Assembly (NCBI RefSeq): GCF_002387895.1
Contig: NZ_DGLI01000013.1
Coordinates: forward strand, 58,220 to 122,219
Direction: 5' to 3'
Source: Clostridium sp. UBA4548
Lineage (GTDB): Bacteria; Bacillota; Clostridia; Clostridiales; Clostridiaceae
Length of the DNA: 64,000 bases
Shown here piece by piece: positions 1 to 9,040 of the stretch. The notes beneath the pieces are model-generated. The model saw only the letters and a list, made by a program, of their open reading frames with translations. It ran no database searches and was not told the origin of the DNA. Positions within the stretch are counted from its first letter, which is position 1, and the number at the start of each line of letters is the position of its first letter. The translations under genes were made by a program, and so were the position numbers.

Positions 1-2
1 TT

Positions 3-314
3 ATAGGTAAGATAAGAGAGAACCTTAAAGAACTAACCTTTATTAAGGCAATATTTATGATGGTTGCAGGCTTGTTTTTTGTGTATTTATTTGGCGTTAT
101 ATATTTATATATTAGCTATAACTTCTACCTAGGAAAGAATATTTCTTTATATTTCGCATTCTTTTATGGCTTTGTAGTTTGTGTAGCTGGAGATCTTTTA
201 CTAGTAATATTTACAGCTTATATATCCATAAGAGTATTACCTATATTAAGAAAAAGTGGATATATGGGTTATAAAAACAATATAAAAGGAGTACAACATG
301 AAAGACTTTATTAA
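3..314 (+). CDS. bioY: Biotin transporter BioY, C-terminal part (gene cut by window start)
   Basis: The reading frame is open from the first bases, so the N-terminus lies outside the window. The visible part holds two hydrophobic membrane segments and ends in a short basic tail, as BioY, the substrate-binding membrane subunit of the ECF biotin importer, does. Its end overlaps the start of bioB by 17 bases, which indicates translational coupling in one operon. The assignment rests on the family-like C-terminus and on the biotin genes that follow; no energising EcfA/EcfT genes are visible here. Confidence 0.8.
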   Translation: MGKIRENLKELTFIKAIFMMVAGLFFVYLFGVIYLYISYNFYLGKNISLYFAFFYGFVVCVAGDLLLVIFTAYISIRVLPILRKSGYMGYKNNIKGVQHERLY

Positions 315-1281
315 AGAAATGGAGAAAAAAACTTTAGCAGGAAATTTTATAACCTTTGAAGAGACTATGAAATTAGCAGGGCTTGAGGAAAAAGAGCATA
401 TATTAGAGTTATGTAATTGTGCTAATAACATAAGGCAAACTTTTATGGGCAAGGAAGTAGATTTATGCACAATTATGAATGCAAAGTCAGGACATTGCAC
501 TGAGGATTGCAAGTTTTGTGCTCAATCTGCTCACTATAAAACTAATGCAGCAGTATATGATTTGGTTTCAAAGGATGCAGCTTTAAAGTTAGCAAGAGAA
601 AATGAAAGTGAAGGAGTGAATAGATTTTCACTAGTGACCAGTGGCAGAGGAGTTACAGGTGAGGAGTTTCAAAAGGTTATACAAATTTATAAGGATTTAA
701 ACAAGGAGATAAAAATAGATTTATGTGCATCTCTAGGAATACTAGATTATGAAGAGCTGATAAAACTAAAAGAAGCTGGGGTAACTATGTACCACCATAA
801 TTTGGAAACCTGTAGAGAATATTATAAAGAGATTTGTACAACCCATAGCTATGATGAAAGAATAGACACTATCAACGTAGCTAAAAAAGCTGGTATGGAG
901 ATATGTTCAGGAGGAATTATCGGCATGGGAGAAACCTTAGAGCATAGAGTTAAGTTAGCTTTTCAGTTAAGAGAGCTACAGGTTAACTCGATTCCTATAA
1001 ATGTATTAAATCCAGTTCAGGGAACTCCACTAGGAAATGAAGAAAGATTAAGTCAAGAGGAAATACTAAAAACTATTGCTATCTTTAGATTTGTTAATCC
1101 CAAAGCCTTAATTAGGCTTGCAGGAGGAAGAAACCTCATTGATGAGTATGGCAAAAACTGTTTTAATGCAGGAGCAAATGCTACAATTACAGGAAATTAT
1201 CTTACCACATCAGGAAATAAAATATGTGATGATAAGAAACTTATAGATGAATTAAACCTAGAGGTTAGAAAAAATGGCTAA
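298..1281 (+). CDS. bioB: Biotin synthase
   Basis: Radical SAM enzyme that inserts sulfur into dethiobiotin, the last step of biotin synthesis. The 327-residue length is normal. The 4Fe-4S/SAM motif CX3CX2C is visible as GHCTEDCKFCAQS near residue 65, followed by the family blocks YHHNLETC and GGIIGMGET. The start has an AAAGGAG site (288-294) with good spacing. It overlaps bioY upstream and bioD downstream (8 bases), so the three are one transcription unit. Confidence 0.97.
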   Translation: MKDFIKEMEKKTLAGNFITFEETMKLAGLEEKEHILELCNCANNIRQTFMGKEVDLCTIMNAKSGHCTEDCKFCAQSAHYKTNAAVYDLVSKDAALKLARENESEGVNRFSLVTSGRGVTGEEFQKVIQIYKDLNKEIKIDLCASLGILDYEELIKLKEAGVTMYHHNLETCREYYKEICTTHSYDERIDTINVAKKAGMEICSGGIIGMGETLEHRVKLAFQLRELQVNSIPINVLNPVQGTPLGNEERLSQEEILKTIAIFRFVNPKALIRLAGGRNLIDEYGKNCFNAGANATITGNYLTTSGNKICDDKKLIDELNLEVRKNG

Positions 1282-2002
1282 GGGGATATTTATAGTAGGA
1301 ACAGATACTGATGTAGGGAAAACTATTGTAACTGCGGGACTCATGCACGTGCTTAGAAGTAATGGATATAACGCTACGTATTTTAAAGCAGCATTAAGCG
1401 GTGCCGTAGAAGTAGGGGATAAGCTTATTCCTGGTGACACTAAGGTTGTAAGTGAAGTGAGTAATTTAGAGGAAGCCTATGAAAATATTACCCCCTTTGT
1501 GTATAAGTCAGCAGTGTCACCTCATCTTGCAGCAAAGTTAGAAAATAATCCTATAGATTTAAATATAATTAAAGAGAAATATAATTACTTAAAAGGAAAG
1601 TATGATTTTATAATTTCAGAGGGAAGTGGAGGTATAGTCTGTCCATTAATAGATGATGAAAGAGGAGTTTACACCCTTGAAAATCTAATTAAAGATTTAG
1701 GTATGGAGGTTATTATTGTTGCAAGAGCTGGACTAGGAACCATAAACCATACAGTACTAACAATAAGATATATAGAGAATTTAGGAATTAAAATCAAAGG
1801 CATTATAATAAACTATTACGAGGAGCAACTACTTTGTGATGACAATATAAGAATTATAGAAAAGCTTACTAAGGTACCTATAATAGGAAAACTTAGAACT
1901 ATTGATAAGCTAGAGGACAATATGATAGAAGCTATAAAAATAAATGCTGAAAAGGCCTTTAGCCTTGGCAAAGTATTAGATTGCATGGAAGAACTAAAAT
2001 AA
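1274..2002 (+). CDS. bioD: ATP-dependent dethiobiotin synthetase
   Basis: Closes the ureido ring of 7,8-diaminopelargonate using CO2 and ATP to give dethiobiotin. The 242-residue protein begins with the expected P-loop GTDTDVGKT at residues 8-16 and carries the family block SEGSGGIVCPL near residue 115. Its start overlaps the end of bioB by 8 bases. An 87-base gap separates it from bioA. Confidence 0.96.
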   Translation: MAKGIFIVGTDTDVGKTIVTAGLMHVLRSNGYNATYFKAALSGAVEVGDKLIPGDTKVVSEVSNLEEAYENITPFVYKSAVSPHLAAKLENNPIDLNIIKEKYNYLKGKYDFIISEGSGGIVCPLIDDERGVYTLENLIKDLGMEVIIVARAGLGTINHTVLTIRYIENLGIKIKGIIINYYEEQLLCDDNIRIIEKLTKVPIIGKLRTIDKLEDNMIEAIKINAEKAFSLGKVLDCMEELK

Positions 2003-2089
2003 CCATCCATGAACATTGCCCGTCAGTAAAGTACAATGAAAAATAGAAGAGTACAAAAAGATTTTCGTAATAAAGGTTGAGGTGTGAAT

Positions 2090-3442
2090 ATGAAGGATTA
2101 TGTGAAAAAGGATTTGAAATATATATGGCATCCCTGTGGACAAATGAAGGACTATGAAGAACTTAATCCCATAGTCATAGAAAAAGGTGAAGGGGGTTGG
2201 CTTTACGATATTCATGGAAATAAATATTTAGACTGTATATCGTCTTGGTGGACAAATACTCTTGGACATAGTAATAAGAGAATCAATGAAGCTATAAAGA
2301 AGCAAATAGATAATATTGAACATGTTATCTTTGCAAACTTTTCAAATAAGCCTGCTATAGAGTTATCAGAAAAGCTTGTGAGTATAACACCAGAGAAGCT
2401 TACTAAGGTATTTTTTTCCGATAATGGATCCTCAGCGGTGGAGATAGCTTTAAAAATGAGTTTCCACTATCATGCTCAAACAGGAAACACTAAGAAGAAA
2501 AGGTTTATAGCTTTAAGTGATGCATATCATGGAGAAACCTTAGGTGCATTGTCTGTATGTGATATAGATCAGTTTAATATGATATATAAACCCTTACTAT
2601 TAGATACCATAAGAGTAAAGGGTCCAGATTGTTATAGGTGTGAATATTACTTTAATAGAGAAACCTGTAATGCAGAGTGCTTTAATGCCATGGAAAAGTG
2701 CTTAATAGAGAATCATGAGGAGATAAGTGCGGTGATAGTTGAGCCTATGGTCCAGGGGGCAGCAGGGATGAAGATTTATTCACCCATTTATTTAAAGAAG
2801 CTACGTGACCTTTGTGATAAATACGGAGTACATCTTATTGCAGATGAGATTGCAGTGGGCTTTGGCAGAACTGGTGAAATGTTTGCTTGCAATCATGCTG
2901 GAATAAGCCCTGACTTTATGTGCCTTTCAAAGGGAATCTCAGCTGGATACATGCCTATGTCTGTGGTTTTAACAAGGGATGAAGTATATAACTGTTTTTA
3001 TGGAGATTATAATGAAGGAAAGGCATTTCTTCATAGCCATACTTATGCAGGAAACGCCCTAGGTTGTGCCATAGCCTTGGAAAATTTAAAGATATTTGAA
3101 GAAGAGCGTATTATAGAGAGTAATAGAAAAAAAGGCCAGTTAATTAAAAAGCTTACCTTAGAGAAGGCGAAGCACTCAAAACATATTGGTGATATAAGAA
3201 GTATAGGAATGATAACAGCAATAGAGATAGTTAAAGATAAGCTTTCTAAAGAACTCTATGATGGACATATGAGGGTTGGTTATGAGATTTATAAGATTGC
3301 ACTGAAAAAGGGGCTAATATTAAGACCAATTGGAAATGTGCTTTATTTTATACCACCATATATTATTAATGAAGAGGAAATAAAATTCATGGTGAATACT
3401 TGTTTTGATAGCATAGAGGAGTATTTTAGTCAATATAAATAA
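2090..3442 (+). CDS. bioA: Adenosylmethionine-8-amino-7-oxononanoate aminotransferase
   Basis: PLP-dependent class III aminotransferase that converts KAPA to DAPA with SAM as amino donor. Visible motifs are SSWWTNTLGH near residue 50, the PLP aspartate region ADEIAVGFGRTG and the Schiff-base lysine in LSKGISAGYMP. The ATG at 2090 is preferred over the GTG at 2084 because GAGGTG (2079-2084) lies five bases before it, giving 450 residues. It is the last gene of the biotin operon; bioF, bioW, bioC and bioH are not in the window. Confidence 0.95.
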   Translation: MKDYVKKDLKYIWHPCGQMKDYEELNPIVIEKGEGGWLYDIHGNKYLDCISSWWTNTLGHSNKRINEAIKKQIDNIEHVIFANFSNKPAIELSEKLVSITPEKLTKVFFSDNGSSAVEIALKMSFHYHAQTGNTKKKRFIALSDAYHGETLGALSVCDIDQFNMIYKPLLLDTIRVKGPDCYRCEYYFNRETCNAECFNAMEKCLIENHEEISAVIVEPMVQGAAGMKIYSPIYLKKLRDLCDKYGVHLIADEIAVGFGRTGEMFACNHAGISPDFMCLSKGISAGYMPMSVVLTRDEVYNCFYGDYNEGKAFLHSHTYAGNALGCAIALENLKIFEEERIIESNRKKGQLIKKLTLEKAKHSKHIGDIRSIGMITAIEIVKDKLSKELYDGHMRVGYEIYKIALKKGLILRPIGNVLYFIPPYIINEEEIKFMVNTCFDSIEEYFSQYK

Positions 3443-3445
3443 TAA

Positions 3446-3589
3446 GGCATCTTCAAATATAAATAAGTCAGTATGCTCGGCTATTTTGTGTTATACTGCG
3501 TCAGCAGAACCCTTAGATAGCTCTACTATCTGCGGAACCTGCTTCCGTGTCTAACTCAAAATATACTTCACATCTTTGACTTGTTATTT
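3446..3589 (+). repeat. Dispersed repeat element, copy A
   Basis: About 144 bases that match, base for base over long stretches, two other places: 14303-14464 (same strand) and 23021-23182 (opposite strand). Shared blocks include CTATTTTGTGTTATA, AACTCAAAATAT and TTTGACTTGTTATTT. This copy lacks the internal near-palindrome GCACAAGCTTGCTTGTG found in the other two. It starts three bases after the bioA stop. No open reading frame is seen in it. Confidence 0.85.
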
Positions 3590-3744
3590 AACTAGAAGTA
3601 TATATGTTTCAACATTGAGTACTCATTTTATTAGAAGTTGATTTGAATAAAATTTCAACTATAAATGTATAAATTTTATTAGAACATATATAGTGAAATA
3701 CCTTGAGTTTCTACCTATATACAACATTCAAATTCAAAAGAGAT

Positions 3745-3796
3745 AGGACATATGCATAAAGCTCCAACAGTAGTTTTGCATGTGTCCTTTGTTTTT
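3745..3796 (+). terminator. Rho-independent terminator downstream of bioA
   Basis: Imperfect hairpin whose left arm is AGGACATATGCATAAA and right arm TTTTGCATGTGTCCT, followed by TTTGTTTTT. It probably ends the biotin operon, and may also serve the convergent minus-strand gene that ends at 3824. Confidence 0.7.
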
Positions 3797-3823
3797 AAGT
3801 TAAGGTAAGGTATCTATAAAAAA

Positions 3824-4276
3824 TCAAACAATATAGTCTGAAAAGGTACCCCAATTTTCTATTTTATTATATTTAGGAAGGCTAGATTGAAAAAATACTA
3901 TTATTGGAACACTATCAAGCTCCCTATGGGCATTGAAAAATTTCTGATCACCATATCTAATAGCTTGTAGAGCCAGGGGTAATTCTTTTCTAAACACAGT
4001 ATCTCTTATAGCAGCAGTAGTTTCACTGAAATTACCATCTACAAGTAAGTATACATTATAATTATAGCTTGATTCCTTTTGTATCCACTCACCGAGAACT
4101 TCATCCCGCATAGAATAATTTATTTTGTTAAAGGCATAATCACTACCAATTGTTAGAAAGAGTTCTGCAGTTAAGTCAGAATGGGTAAGGGTATAACGCC
4201 TAGGAATAATAGGCTCAGTTTCAGTAACACCTTGTGTAAATTCAATGAATAGTTTCTCAGGATTAAATTTACTCAT
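3824..4276 (-). CDS. Staygreen (SGR) family protein
   Basis: The 150-residue protein carries the signature blocks of the Staygreen family: FNPEKL at the N-terminus, PRRYTLTHSD near residue 25, RDEVLGEW near 57, FRKELPLAL near 95, and VFFQSSLPKYNKIENWG near the end. Plant SGR removes Mg from chlorophyll a; members also occur in non-photosynthetic Firmicutes, where the natural substrate is unknown. The ATG has AGGAG seven bases upstream. The gene stands alone, without tetrapyrrole genes nearby, so its role in this anaerobe cannot be deduced from context. Confidence 0.88.
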   Translation of the reverse strand: MSKFNPEKLFIEFTQGVTETEPIIPRRYTLTHSDLTAELFLTIGSDYAFNKINYSMRDEVLGEWIQKESSYNYNVYLLVDGNFSETTAAIRDTVFRKELPLALQAIRYGDQKFFNAHRELDSVPIIVFFQSSLPKYNKIENWGTFSDYIV

Positions 4277-4628
4277 GATTCACTCCTAATAAGATTTTTA
4301 ATACAAATAGTATATGAGGTAAGATAATAGCGGGTGCATGGTTTTGAAGTTTCATATTAATATGTATTATAGCGGGGTGTTACATTAGTATACTTTCTAA
4401 TATTATAATATCTACAGAATTTAATATAGATATCCACACTCAATTCTTGAGATATACAATGATTTTTTCACTAGGGACGCTAATGAGTATAGAAAGTGAA
4501 TTTTTGAACAACTATAGTTTTCAATTTGGATATCTATAACAAAAATAATCAAAGTTGCTAAATAAGAAGTGAAAATAAAGATATTCTTATAGATATTTTT
4601 ATAGATATTTTTATAAAGGAGGAAACAC
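4277..4628. other. Intergenic region, no gene seen
   Basis: About 350 bases without a credible gene. It holds a 12-base tandem unit (ATAGATATTTTT, about 2.5 copies, near 4590-4615) and, on the plus strand, a strong orphan Shine-Dalgarno AAAGGAGG at 4616-4623 that leads only to ATG-GCC-TAG at 4636. A promoter-like TATAAT lies near 4400 on the plus strand with no gene after it. Confidence 0.6.
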
Positions 4629-4658
4629 AAAAAGGATGGCCTAGGGCGCATCCTTTTA
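4629..4658 (-). terminator. Rho-independent terminator
   Basis: Perfect stem AAAAGGATG / CATCCTTTT with a 9-base loop. Read on the minus strand it ends in CCTTTTTG, just after the stop codon of the gene ending at 4661. Confidence 0.85.
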
Positions 4659-4660
4659 AA

Positions 4661-5110
4661 CTACTTAATAGGAATATATATGTCAAACTCTCCATTGTTC
4701 ATAAATCTCTCATCATAAACTTCTAGTTGAGGTCTATAATCCATTTCACATTGTGAAGCAGGAAGCCACTTTGAGAATATGTTTTCATAAAACTCTCCAA
4801 GATCTTTTATCGCACCACTATAAGTATATACAAGATATTTGCCCCCTGGAACAACTTTAGTAACCATACCTTCAGGCACATCAGCAAAGGAATCTACTTC
4901 TACGCAAGCTGAGTAGTGGAAATTACCTTCTGAATCCATATCACTATCACATATACCATAGCAAAGCATTGATTCACTCTTTTGCTTAATGTCACCATAA
5001 CGAACATTAAATACCTGCCAAAGCGCTGGAATTTCTCCATTAGCATTGTTTCCAAAGTAACTTAAACCTACAGCCTTAAATTCTTTTGTAGTTAAAATTT
5101 TTCCATTCAT
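4661..5110 (-). CDS. Stand-alone GyrI-like effector-binding domain protein
   Basis: The 149 residues correspond to the AraC effector-binding / GyrI-like small-molecule-binding fold with no DNA-binding domain attached (compare the full AraC-type protein at 20775-21674, whose C-terminal half looks the same). Family-like features are the segment VVPGGKYLVYTYSG near residue 88 and the C-terminal FDIYIPIK. It follows the WYL regulator at 5190-6161 by 79 bases on the same strand, so it may be its target or partner. Ligand unknown. Confidence 0.8.
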   Translation of the reverse strand: MNGKILTTKEFKAVGLSYFGNNANGEIPALWQVFNVRYGDIKQKSESMLCYGICDSDMDSEGNFHYSACVEVDSFADVPEGMVTKVVPGGKYLVYTYSGAIKDLGEFYENIFSKWLPASQCEMDYRPQLEVYDERFMNNGEFDIYIPIK

Positions 5111-5189
5111 GATTATTAACTCCCCTCATTGATTTTATGTATTAATTATAACAAGTAATCCTTGCCAACATTATGTCATGAATTTATTC

Positions 5190-6161
5190 TCATTTATATA
5201 AATTTAAAATTTTGGCACTTTTATCTGTTATAAAATTTCTAAGTTCTAAAGGCTTAAAAACCTCTATTCTATCACTAAGAGGAAAAATCACAGTACAGGC
5301 TGTTGTAAAATTAATCATATCAATAGTAAGAGTCCAGTTATCTTCTTTATCAAATGAAGAAATTATATTAAAGCCATCAAGGAGTTTTAGGTTTTCTTCA
5401 AGGAGTTTAACTTCAACTGGATATATAACTGCTTCAGTGTGAGAAGCAGCTTTTTTTACGAATTGTTCTTTACTGCTTTCCCAAAATGCTTCAAGAGAAA
5501 AGTTTTCAGCCATGGTGAAGCCTTCAGAAAGAATTTCAATAGAATCAATTCTACTATATTTAAAAACTCTAACTTCATTTTTTGTCTCACAAAAGGCTGC
5601 TACATACCACTGAGAATTTTTTCTCACTGCACCATAGGGTCTTATTATTCTTTGAGAAACCTGACCACCATATTTCTTATAATTAATTTTCAGCTTTTTT
5701 AGATCTAGTATAGCTTTTTTTATGATATCTATATTTTCATCTTCTACTATTTTCCCCCACCAAGGTGAAGCATCAACAAAAAACCTATCCTTTGCCTTAA
5801 GAATTTCCTGCCTATGTTCTTCAGATAGACTGTTCTCAAGTTTTATAACTGCATTTTTAAGCTGTGCTGATGTTTCAGTATTTTTTTCAGGACTAATACC
5901 CATGGTTGAAAGCAGAATAGTAAAAACATCATCACTTTTTAATCCCTCAGCAGATGAATTAATTTTATATCCCTCCATGAAAGAATAGCCTCCATTAGGG
6001 CCAGGAATTGACATAATAGGGAGACCAGCCTCACATAGTATATCAATGTCTCTATAAATAGTTCTTTCTGAAGTTTCCAATATTTTTGCTAAATTTACAG
6101 CCTTCATAATTCCACGAGAATCAAGAAGCATTATAATTCCTATAAGTCTATGAAGTCGCAT
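5190..6161 (-). CDS. YafY-type transcriptional regulator (HTH_11 + WYL)
   Basis: Residues 1-60 form a DeoR/HTH_11-type helix-turn-helix (AVNLAKILETSERTIYRDI). Residues about 150-220 form the WYL ligand-sensing domain with RPYGAVRKNSQWYVAAF, and the rest is the WYL C-terminal extension. The 323-residue length fits the family, whose members respond to small molecules or nucleic acids. It heads a two-gene unit with the effector-binding protein at 4661-5110. Confidence 0.9.
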   Translation of the reverse strand: MRLHRLIGIIMLLDSRGIMKAVNLAKILETSERTIYRDIDILCEAGLPIMSIPGPNGGYSFMEGYKINSSAEGLKSDDVFTILLSTMGISPEKNTETSAQLKNAVIKLENSLSEEHRQEILKAKDRFFVDASPWWGKIVEDENIDIIKKAILDLKKLKINYKKYGGQVSQRIIRPYGAVRKNSQWYVAAFCETKNEVRVFKYSRIDSIEILSEGFTMAENFSLEAFWESSKEQFVKKAASHTEAVIYPVEVKLLEENLKLLDGFNIISSFDKEDNWTLTIDMINFTTACTVIFPLSDRIEVFKPLELRNFITDKSAKILNLYK

Positions 6162-6540
6162 AAAAACACATCCTTATCTTAATGTACACAATAAAAATGT
6201 ATAGGGAACTAGAATAAATTTTTAAAGTATACATCATCTCTATATTGATCCCCTTAAGGTTTAGGGAAATTACCAAATTACCTTTTCCTTAAACAAGCCT
6301 ATAATTTTAAAATTTTAAGGAGCTTAAATTATAAATAGCACAATAGATACTTTAATAACTAAAATATAAAAACGGTATCTACAATTATTATAGGGAATTA
6401 CATGAAGTAATTGAAGAGTTTTCTGTGATTATACCTTTTTAATTTTTAACCCAATGCAGAAAGGAATGAGATTGTTTTTACCAGCACTACAATACCTAAA
6501 AAAACTATAATCAGAATATTGTCAAAAGTTATAAGATGAG
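6162..6540. other. Intergenic region, no gene seen
   Basis: About 380 AT-rich bases between the divergent WYL regulator and the NUDIX gene. No open reading frame with a ribosome site was found. Partial inverted sequences (CCCTTAAGG, CCTTTTCCTTAA near 6251-6295) are visible but not convincing as terminators. Confidence 0.5.
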
Positions 6541-6574
6541 AGGTATATTATTACAGTAATTATATGGTAAAATA
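6541..6574 (+). promoter_or_regulatory. Conserved 34-bp promoter-like element, copy 1
   Basis: Begins AGGTATATTATTACAG and ends ATATGGTAAAATA. The same 34 positions align without gaps at 15018-15051 and 17860-17893. The right end is an extended -10 promoter (TGG followed by TAAAAT). It lies 50 bases before the ATG of the NUDIX gene at 6624 and rules out the upstream TTG at 6576 as a start. Confidence 0.65.
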
Positions 6575-6623
6575 GTTGGTAAGTAATATCGAGAAAAACT
6601 TAAGTGGATTTATGGAGGTAATT

Positions 6624-7103
6624 ATGAATTATCCAGTACATATAGTATCAGTGGGTGGATTAATAGAGAATAATGAAGGTAAAATTCTTCTTATAAAAAG
6701 CCCAGATAGAGGTTGGGAAATTCCAGGGGGGCAAGTTGAACTAGGTGAAGGACTTACAGATGCCTTAAAAAGAGAAATCAAAGAAGAAACAGGAATAGAC
6801 ATTGAAGTTGGTGAGTTAAAGGCGGTGCATTCTAATATAACCAAGAGAATTCAACCAGATGGGGTTACTCCTATTGGAAGTATTGTAAGTTTTGGATTTA
6901 CTGGTAAGGCAATTTCAGGGGAGTTAAGAACTAGTGAAGAGAGCCTTGAGGTAAATTGGTTTCGAAAGGATGAGATATTAGCTGTAATTAGTGAAGAATT
7001 TACTAGAGATAAAGTAACGCATATGCTAAGTAGTGAGAAAAAAGTTACCTATGTTATGTTTTCTCGTAATCCATATCAGATTCATTTAGAGGAGTTGCTT
7101 TAG
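6624..7103 (+). CDS. NUDIX hydrolase
   Basis: Hydrolyses a nucleoside diphosphate linked to another moiety; substrate unknown. The Nudix box is complete near residues 36-58: GGQVELGEG followed by REIKEETGI. The ATG at 6624 has GGAGG six bases upstream and gives 159 residues. It is followed by an ITPase-like gene at 7160, suggesting two nucleotide-cleaning enzymes side by side. Confidence 0.9.
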   Translation: MNYPVHIVSVGGLIENNEGKILLIKSPDRGWEIPGGQVELGEGLTDALKREIKEETGIDIEVGELKAVHSNITKRIQPDGVTPIGSIVSFGFTGKAISGELRTSEESLEVNWFRKDEILAVISEEFTRDKVTHMLSSEKKVTYVMFSRNPYQIHLEELL

Positions 7104-7159
7104 CTCTATGACTTACTTTTATGAGAGAATCTAATTAATGAAAAAGGGGTTAATAAAAT

Positions 7160-7720
7160 ATGGACAAGGTTTTAGTTTATGTTACAGGAAATGAAATTAA
7201 ATTTAATGTTGCCTCTAAAACTTTTGAAAATACTGGAATTACTCTTTTGCAAAAGAAACTGGATACACCAGAAATTCAAAGCAAAAGTGTACAAGAGGTT
7301 GCTAAATATTCTGCTAGTTGGGCCAGTGAAAAGCTAGGGAAAGCAGTTATAGTAACAGATGCAGGTTTTTTAATAGAAGCTTTGAATGGCTTTCCAGGAC
7401 CTTTTATTAAGTTTGTAAATCAATGGTTTTCAGTAGAGGATTACATGAACTTAATGAAAGGAAAGTCAAATAGAAGAATTATTATTCAGGATTGTTTGGC
7501 ATACTGCTATCCAAATGAAGATCCTATTGTTTTTACTGGGTCTTATATAGGAGAGTTAGCAATGGAACCTAGTGCAAAGCCAGGAACACCGATAGATAGA
7601 CTCTTCATACCACAAGGTCTTCATATGCCTATTGCAGAAATTCCTGAGGAGCAAATGCTAGCTTATTGGAGTAGTGGAGAGATAATGAGTAAATTCAAGG
7701 AGTACATTTTAAATAGATAA
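7160..7720 (+). CDS. Non-canonical purine NTP pyrophosphatase (HAM1/RdgB-like)
   Basis: The family removes dITP/XTP from the nucleotide pool. The N-terminus has the phosphate-binding TGNEIKF (residues 10-16), a central VTDAGFLIEALNGFPGPF block near residue 68, and the C-terminal RLFIPQG segment, all in family order; 186 residues is normal. The usual EDSGL is VTDAGF here, so this is a divergent, perhaps accessory, member rather than the housekeeping copy. It follows the NUDIX gene by 56 bases. Confidence 0.85.
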   Translation: MDKVLVYVTGNEIKFNVASKTFENTGITLLQKKLDTPEIQSKSVQEVAKYSASWASEKLGKAVIVTDAGFLIEALNGFPGPFIKFVNQWFSVEDYMNLMKGKSNRRIIIQDCLAYCYPNEDPIVFTGSYIGELAMEPSAKPGTPIDRLFIPQGLHMPIAEIPEEQMLAYWSSGEIMSKFKEYILNR

Positions 7721-7760
7721 AAGACAAGTAATTAAAAATTCTATTAGGAGTATTGAATAT

Positions 7761-8234
7761 ATGAAAAGTAAGTGTTTAGAAATGGATAACTTAGAACAAG
7801 AAATTGAAATAAAGAAATTTTGTAGTGATGAAGATAAGAACATCACCATTATATTCAAGAATTATAGAGAAGAGGATTTTCAGGAAATTAATAAGTTAAA
7901 TATGGAAGAAGGATGGACTAATTTGGCTGAAAACCACGAAGATACTAAAAGAGCTTGGGAGAACTCCAATATTAGTATAGTTGCTTGTATTGATGAAAAA
8001 GTTATTGGATATATAAGGGGAATAACAGATTGCTATGTAACTCTTTATGTATGTGAATTATTGATACATAAAAACCATCGAGGACTAGGTATAGGAGGAG
8101 CACTACTAAAACTAGCACATCAACAATACCCAAAAACTAGAGTTGAACTTTTAGGGTCAAGTTCTTCTCACACTTATTATGAAAAGCTCAATTATAGGGG
8201 TTTTTATGGTTTTAGAAAAACAATTAATGAATAA
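7761..8234 (+). CDS. GNAT family N-acetyltransferase
   Basis: The acetyl-CoA pyrophosphate loop is visible as NHRGLGIGGALL near residues 109-120, after the hydrophobic strand LYVCELLIH, and the C-terminal YYEKLNYRGFYGF block completes the fold. The first ~35 residues are charged and extend beyond the core. Acceptor substrate unknown. It lies 40 bases after the ITPase-like gene and may be cotranscribed. Confidence 0.88.
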   Translation: MKSKCLEMDNLEQEIEIKKFCSDEDKNITIIFKNYREEDFQEINKLNMEEGWTNLAENHEDTKRAWENSNISIVACIDEKVIGYIRGITDCYVTLYVCELLIHKNHRGLGIGGALLKLAHQQYPKTRVELLGSSSSHTYYEKLNYRGFYGFRKTINE

Positions 8235-8411
8235 CTTATACTTATAAAATAAGATTTAGCTATAAAGTCTAATTTAGCCGATTCCAACTAAAGCCAGTGC
8301 TTGTTAATCTGCTAAAGGTTATAGATAATGCTTTTGTAAATTTAATTAGCATATAAGTTTATTTTGATGATTACATATAATTTAGTTATATATAAGAAAG
8401 AGAGATATAAA

Positions 8412-8918
8412 ATGAAAAATGAAATATATTTAAAAAAATTTTCTTATGAAGATGATTTTCAGTACTTTTTCAAGTTAGTTTCTAATGAAAAGATTATGGT
8501 GATGAACTATGGAAGAGTATTCACCTTGGAAGAAGCTAAAAAATATTATGAAAAAGTATTAAGCATTAATGAAAAGCATAAAGACTTTGGGCAATTTAAG
8601 GTTTTTGAAGGCATTACCCATAATTTTATTGGATTAGGTGCTATTGTAGCAAATGAGGAAGTAACAGAAGCAGAAATTGAGTATTTATTGCTTCCGAACT
8701 ATTGGGGAAAAGGATATGGAAGTAGCCTTGCAGAAACTTTGATAAGTATGGCAAGTGGGGTAAAAAGTATAGAAAAAGTTACAGCAATAGCAGATCCTAA
8801 CAATGTTGGATCTAAGAAAATATTGCTCAAAAACGGTTTTGTATCTAGTAAGGTATATGAAATTGATGATGGTTCACTGGCAGAAATATTTCATAAAACA
8901 ATTGAGGATATAAAGTAA
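8412..8918 (+). CDS. GNAT family N-acetyltransferase (RimJ/RimL-like)
   Basis: 168 residues with the acetyl-CoA loop YWGKGYGSSLAETL near residue 100 and the C-terminal ADPNNVGSKKILLKNGF typical of the RimJ/RimL branch that acetylates protein N-termini or small amines. The ATG at 8412 is preferred over the one at 8364, which has no ribosome site; the GAGAG site at 8400 is modest. Substrate unknown. Confidence 0.87.
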   Translation: MKNEIYLKKFSYEDDFQYFFKLVSNEKIMVMNYGRVFTLEEAKKYYEKVLSINEKHKDFGQFKVFEGITHNFIGLGAIVANEEVTEAEIEYLLLPNYWGKGYGSSLAETLISMASGVKSIEKVTAIADPNNVGSKKILLKNGFVSSKVYEIDDGSLAEIFHKTIEDIK

Positions 8919-9040
8919 GAAAGACTTTAAAGCTTGCTGATTTAATAATGATTATTCATGCAGGGTTTTTAAGGTTAATAAAATCTTATCGAGGAAGTGT
9001 GAAAGTTGATAAGATAGATTTTACAAATGGGGGTAGAGTT

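Noticed and set aside
4590..4615. CRISPR-like short tandem units
   Set aside because: Only about 2.5 units of 12 bases without spacers; a simple AT-rich tandem repeat.
4421..4651. 76-residue minus-strand open frame
   Set aside because: Lies over the tandem repeat and the terminator of another gene, has no ribosome site, and has low-complexity content.
6576..6623. N-terminal extension of the NUDIX gene from a TTG at 6576
   Set aside because: It would begin at the -10 element; the ATG at 6624 has a proper ribosome site.
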